Assembly: GCA_003153915.1 (NCBI GenBank)
Contig: PMBX01000145.1
Coordinates: 1,495-7,111 of the forward strand
Reading direction: 5' to 3'
DNA: 5,617 nucleotides
DNA from: Phycisphaerales bacterium
GTDB lineage: Bacteria; Planctomycetota; Phycisphaerae; SM23-33
Position numbers and translations under genes: made by a program. Below the pieces are notes generated by a model. That model did not search any database and was not told the origin of the DNA. It saw only the letters and a list, made by a program, of their open reading frames with translations. This document shows, piece after piece, positions 4,468-5,617 of the stretch (its first letter is position 1; each line of letters starts with the position of its first letter).

Positions 4468-4673
4468 TACGCCACCCCCCCCGCCAGGGCGTCGATGAAC
4501 GTGGCCACGTCGGAAGCCCGCCAGCGGATCAGCTTGGCGGAAAGCCTAATCGGGCGGGGGAAGGCCCGGCACTCCAGGCCCGCCTCGGCCATCGCCGCCC
4601 GCTGCCAAACCCATCGCGGCGACACGCCCAAAAGCTCCGCAACCTCGCGCACGCTCAAAAGGCCGTTATCCAT
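4467..4673 (-). CDS. AlpA/excisionase-type helix-turn-helix protein
   Basis: This encodes 68 aa with a MerR-like winged HTH as in AlpA and Xis proteins. LLSVREVAELLGVSPRWVWQ (residues 4-23) is the 'llt..EvAellGvs..tvw' motif. PRPIRLSAKLIRWRASDVATF then matches the family's 'FP.Pirl..r.irWr.sdv..f' wing and final helix. Such proteins act as recombination directionality factors for integrases or as transcription activators of mobile-element operons. The ATG at 4673 is preferred because GGAG lies 7 nt upstream; an in-frame ATG at 4727 (86 aa) lacks a clear SD. It opens the replication operon and its TAA overlaps the next ATG. No integrase is in the window, so regulator and excisionase roles cannot be separated. 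The last codons include an 8-base G run on the coding strand (4482-4475). Confidence 0.85.
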   Translation of the reverse strand: MDNGLLSVREVAELLGVSPRWVWQRAAMAEAGLECRAFPRPIRLSAKLIRWRASDVATFIDALAGGVA

Positions 4674-4733
4674 TTCCGCGCTCCATTCCCCCCCTACTAT
4701 TTGTCCGAGCGCGGACGGCTGAAACATCCGCCG
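4674..4733 (-). promoter_or_regulatory. Leader of the replication operon
   Basis: This gap between the terminator and the HTH gene must hold the start of the replication operon if transcription begins afresh. It contains a weak hairpin, GTCCG (4703-4707) with CGGAC (4712-4716), and a seven-C run on the plus strand (4688-4694) beside the SD. I found no convincing sigma-70 promoter, so a phage- or activator-dependent promoter, or one overlapping the terminator and A/T palindrome, is possible. Confidence 0.3.
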
Positions 4734-4769
4734 AAAAGAAGAAAAGGCCCGTAAAATGGGCCTATTCTT
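4734..4769 (-). terminator. Rho-independent terminator after the 233-aa gene
   Basis: On the minus strand AGGCCC (4763-4758), a 7-nt loop ATTTTAC, and GGGCCT (4750-4745) form a 6-bp stem, followed by TTTCTTCTTTT. Below one T/T mismatch the flanking AAGAA and TTCTT pair as well, lengthening the stem by 5 bp. It begins about 50 nt after the stop of the 233-aa gene and so separates it from the replication operon. The dyad is near-symmetrical, and on the plus strand it would be followed only by a short weak T-run. Confidence 0.75.
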
Positions 4770-4778
4770 GCGTGCGCA

Positions 4779-4794
4779 GATTTTTTAAAAAATC
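4779..4794. other. 16-bp perfect A/T palindrome
   Basis: GATTTTTTAAAAAATC is a perfect palindrome in an otherwise GC-rich window. It lies between the 233-aa gene stop and the terminator, upstream of the replication operon. T6A6 tracts bend DNA and can act as promoter UP-like elements or protein sites; any role here is inference. Confidence 0.5.
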
Positions 4795-4817
4795 CATTTG
4801 CATCCGCTATCGATCAT

Positions 4818-5519
4818 TTACGTTACGCTGGGATTTCCCCGAGGATCCGTTGGAAACCCTGTTGTCCTTCGGTATTCCCTGGGGCCTTCACTACATTTCT
4901 TGTACTCGCGGATATACCGAAGCCAACTGTCAAAGGACGGTATTGGCCAATCCTCGCTCTTATGGTTTTCCATCGCGATATCATATACTTCAAGTGACGA
5001 TTCGCCATGCTGCTCGACAAGTGCCGGGGTGGTCTTGCGGACACTCTCAAGGCTTTGCCATGCCCTCCAAACCCTTCCTTTCACGGGTTTGTCAGTGATG
5101 ACCTTATCAGGCTTTTTGATATACGTCGGCGGCAGTTCCGGGCGTGGCCATTGCTCCGGCACGGTTTCCTTGACGAATCCTTTCGGTGACGCGGTGTATG
5201 TAGTCACGGGACCGGGCCACTCCGCCAAGACTTCCAATTTCACCTTCACAACAAGGCGGTTGTAGGTGTCGATTGCCCGCGACGTGTTATCATGGGTTAG
5301 CCCGCCCATGAGATTCACGAAGTCTGCCGGATCGGAAATGTTCCGGGTGCTTGCCGCTGCGCCAAGGGCATAACAAAGCCCGTGGAACGTATCGGTACAC
5401 TCTTGCGGCGACGGCTTTATTTTTTTGTGCCTGAATCGCTGGATAACTTCCGTCCATGCCCGCATATCCCCGCAAAGCCGCTCAAGGTCAAACTTCCGTT
5501 GCAGTTCGTCTATCGGCAT
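4818..5519 (-). CDS. Hypothetical protein, 233 aa, insulated by a terminator
   Basis: I do not recognise the family. The protein is soluble, with no signal peptide or membrane helix. Residues 1-60 are helical (DELQRKFDLERLCGDMRAW near the N-terminus). A Pro-rich stretch follows in the middle (about 100-140, PEQWPRPELPPTYIKKPDK). The C-terminal half is charged and ends with the aromatic-rich SFDSWLRYIREYKK and a basic tail. The ATG at 5519 has AAAGGGA upstream. Base composition is visibly lower in GC (about 48-55% in sampled lines, against about 67% in a line of the initiator gene), suggesting a different origin. It is followed by a terminator and preceded by a structured leader whose loop complements its SD, so it is probably an independently controlled gene. 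A cargo or accessory function is a guess. Confidence 0.75.
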   Translation of the reverse strand: MPIDELQRKFDLERLCGDMRAWTEVIQRFRHKKIKPSPQECTDTFHGLCYALGAAASTRNISDPADFVNLMGGLTHDNTSRAIDTYNRLVVKVKLEVLAEWPGPVTTYTASPKGFVKETVPEQWPRPELPPTYIKKPDKVITDKPVKGRVWRAWQSLESVRKTTPALVEQHGESSLEVYDIAMENHKSEDWPIPSFDSWLRYIREYKKCSEGPREYRRTTGFPTDPRGNPSVT

Positions 5520-5526
5520 TTCGTTT

Positions 5527-5596
5527 CCCTTTCAGTTATCGGGCCGGTCCCTGGGGCGGCGACTGAAAGGGGAGAGGTCGCCGCGCCCAGGGGCCG
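5527..5596 (-). promoter_or_regulatory. Long leader hairpin with a loop complementary to the SD
   Basis: 5545-5563 and 5577-5596 form a 19-bp stem with one G bulge (5585) and one G-U pair; the loop is 5564-5576. On the minus transcript this lies just upstream of the 233-aa gene. ACTGAAAGGG (5562-5571, plus strand) in the loop and adjoining stem end is the exact inverted repeat of CCCTTTCAGT (5527-5536), which contains the gene's SD. The loop could pair with the SD and hide it, as a pseudoknot or a switching hairpin. The stem and complementarity are seen directly; translational control is inferred. Confidence 0.65.
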
Positions 5597-5600
5597 CTTG

Positions 5601-5617
5601 GCCGGGAGCTACCCGGC
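5601..5617. other. Perfect 6-bp hairpin at the window edge
   Basis: GCCGGG and CCCGGC pair around AGCTA. The stem may continue beyond the window. It stands 4 nt from the long leader hairpin, so the upstream region is a tandem of stable structures. It may be a terminator of an upstream gene or part of the same leader. Confidence 0.4.

Noticed and set aside
4674..4727. Longer AlpA-like protein from the ATG at 4727
   Set aside because: No SD precedes it, and the extra 18 residues fall outside the family's usual start just before the LLSVREVAELLG motif. It remains possible.

Overview
The window looks like the early/replication part of a temperate phage, a phage satellite or a phage-like plasmid from a GC-rich bacterium. 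All credible genes lie on the minus strand, so transcription runs from high to low coordinates. Genes are short, overlap by ATGA or TAATG junctions, and mostly carry good Shine-Dalgarno (SD) sites, which is typical of phage early operons. The host cannot be fixed. The GC-rich codon use and the style of the PGGPGNP-type protein and short XRE protein would suit Planctomycetes or Alphaproteobacteria, but this is only an impression. No rRNA, tRNA, CRISPR array, IS element or integrase is visible.

In transcription order the layout is as follows. (1) At 5617-5520 a structured leader holds a very strong 19-bp hairpin whose loop is complementary to the next gene's SD. (2) At 5519-4818 is an unrecognised 233-aa gene of lower GC. 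(3) At 4794-4734 are an A/T palindrome and a good intrinsic terminator, which separate that gene from the rest. (4) At 4673-2175 is a tightly coupled replication operon: an AlpA/excisionase-type HTH protein, a 46-aa ORF, a winged-helix initiator resembling phage O proteins, and a DnaB-family replicative helicase. (5) At 2119-420 are four small genes: a 74-aa unknown, a coiled-coil protein, a 179-aa unknown and a PGGPGNP-motif protein like those sometimes found beside phage terminases. (6) At 297-73 is a small XRE-type HTH protein.

The most notable feature is a probable replication origin inside the initiator gene. Four direct copies and one inverted copy of an 11-bp motif (TGTCACCGTTT on the plus strand) sit about two helical turns apart. 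The direct copies are read in two different codon phases, so the repeat is kept as DNA and not as protein. Just 3' of them in the gene are a 12-bp tandem repeat and an AT-rich, strand-asymmetric stretch. This is the layout of phage lambda ori within gene O. The likely scheme is that the initiator binds the iterons in its own gene, opens the adjacent AT-rich DNA and recruits the helicase encoded by the overlapping next gene.

A second striking signal is a perfect 21-bp sequence with an internal dyad, present twice in opposite orientation. One copy lies before the XRE gene and one before the 74-aa gene, so the pair brackets the four-gene cassette. It looks like a pair of operators, most simply for the XRE protein. 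Function calls for the four cassette genes and the 233-aa gene are weak; the helicase and initiator calls are strong.
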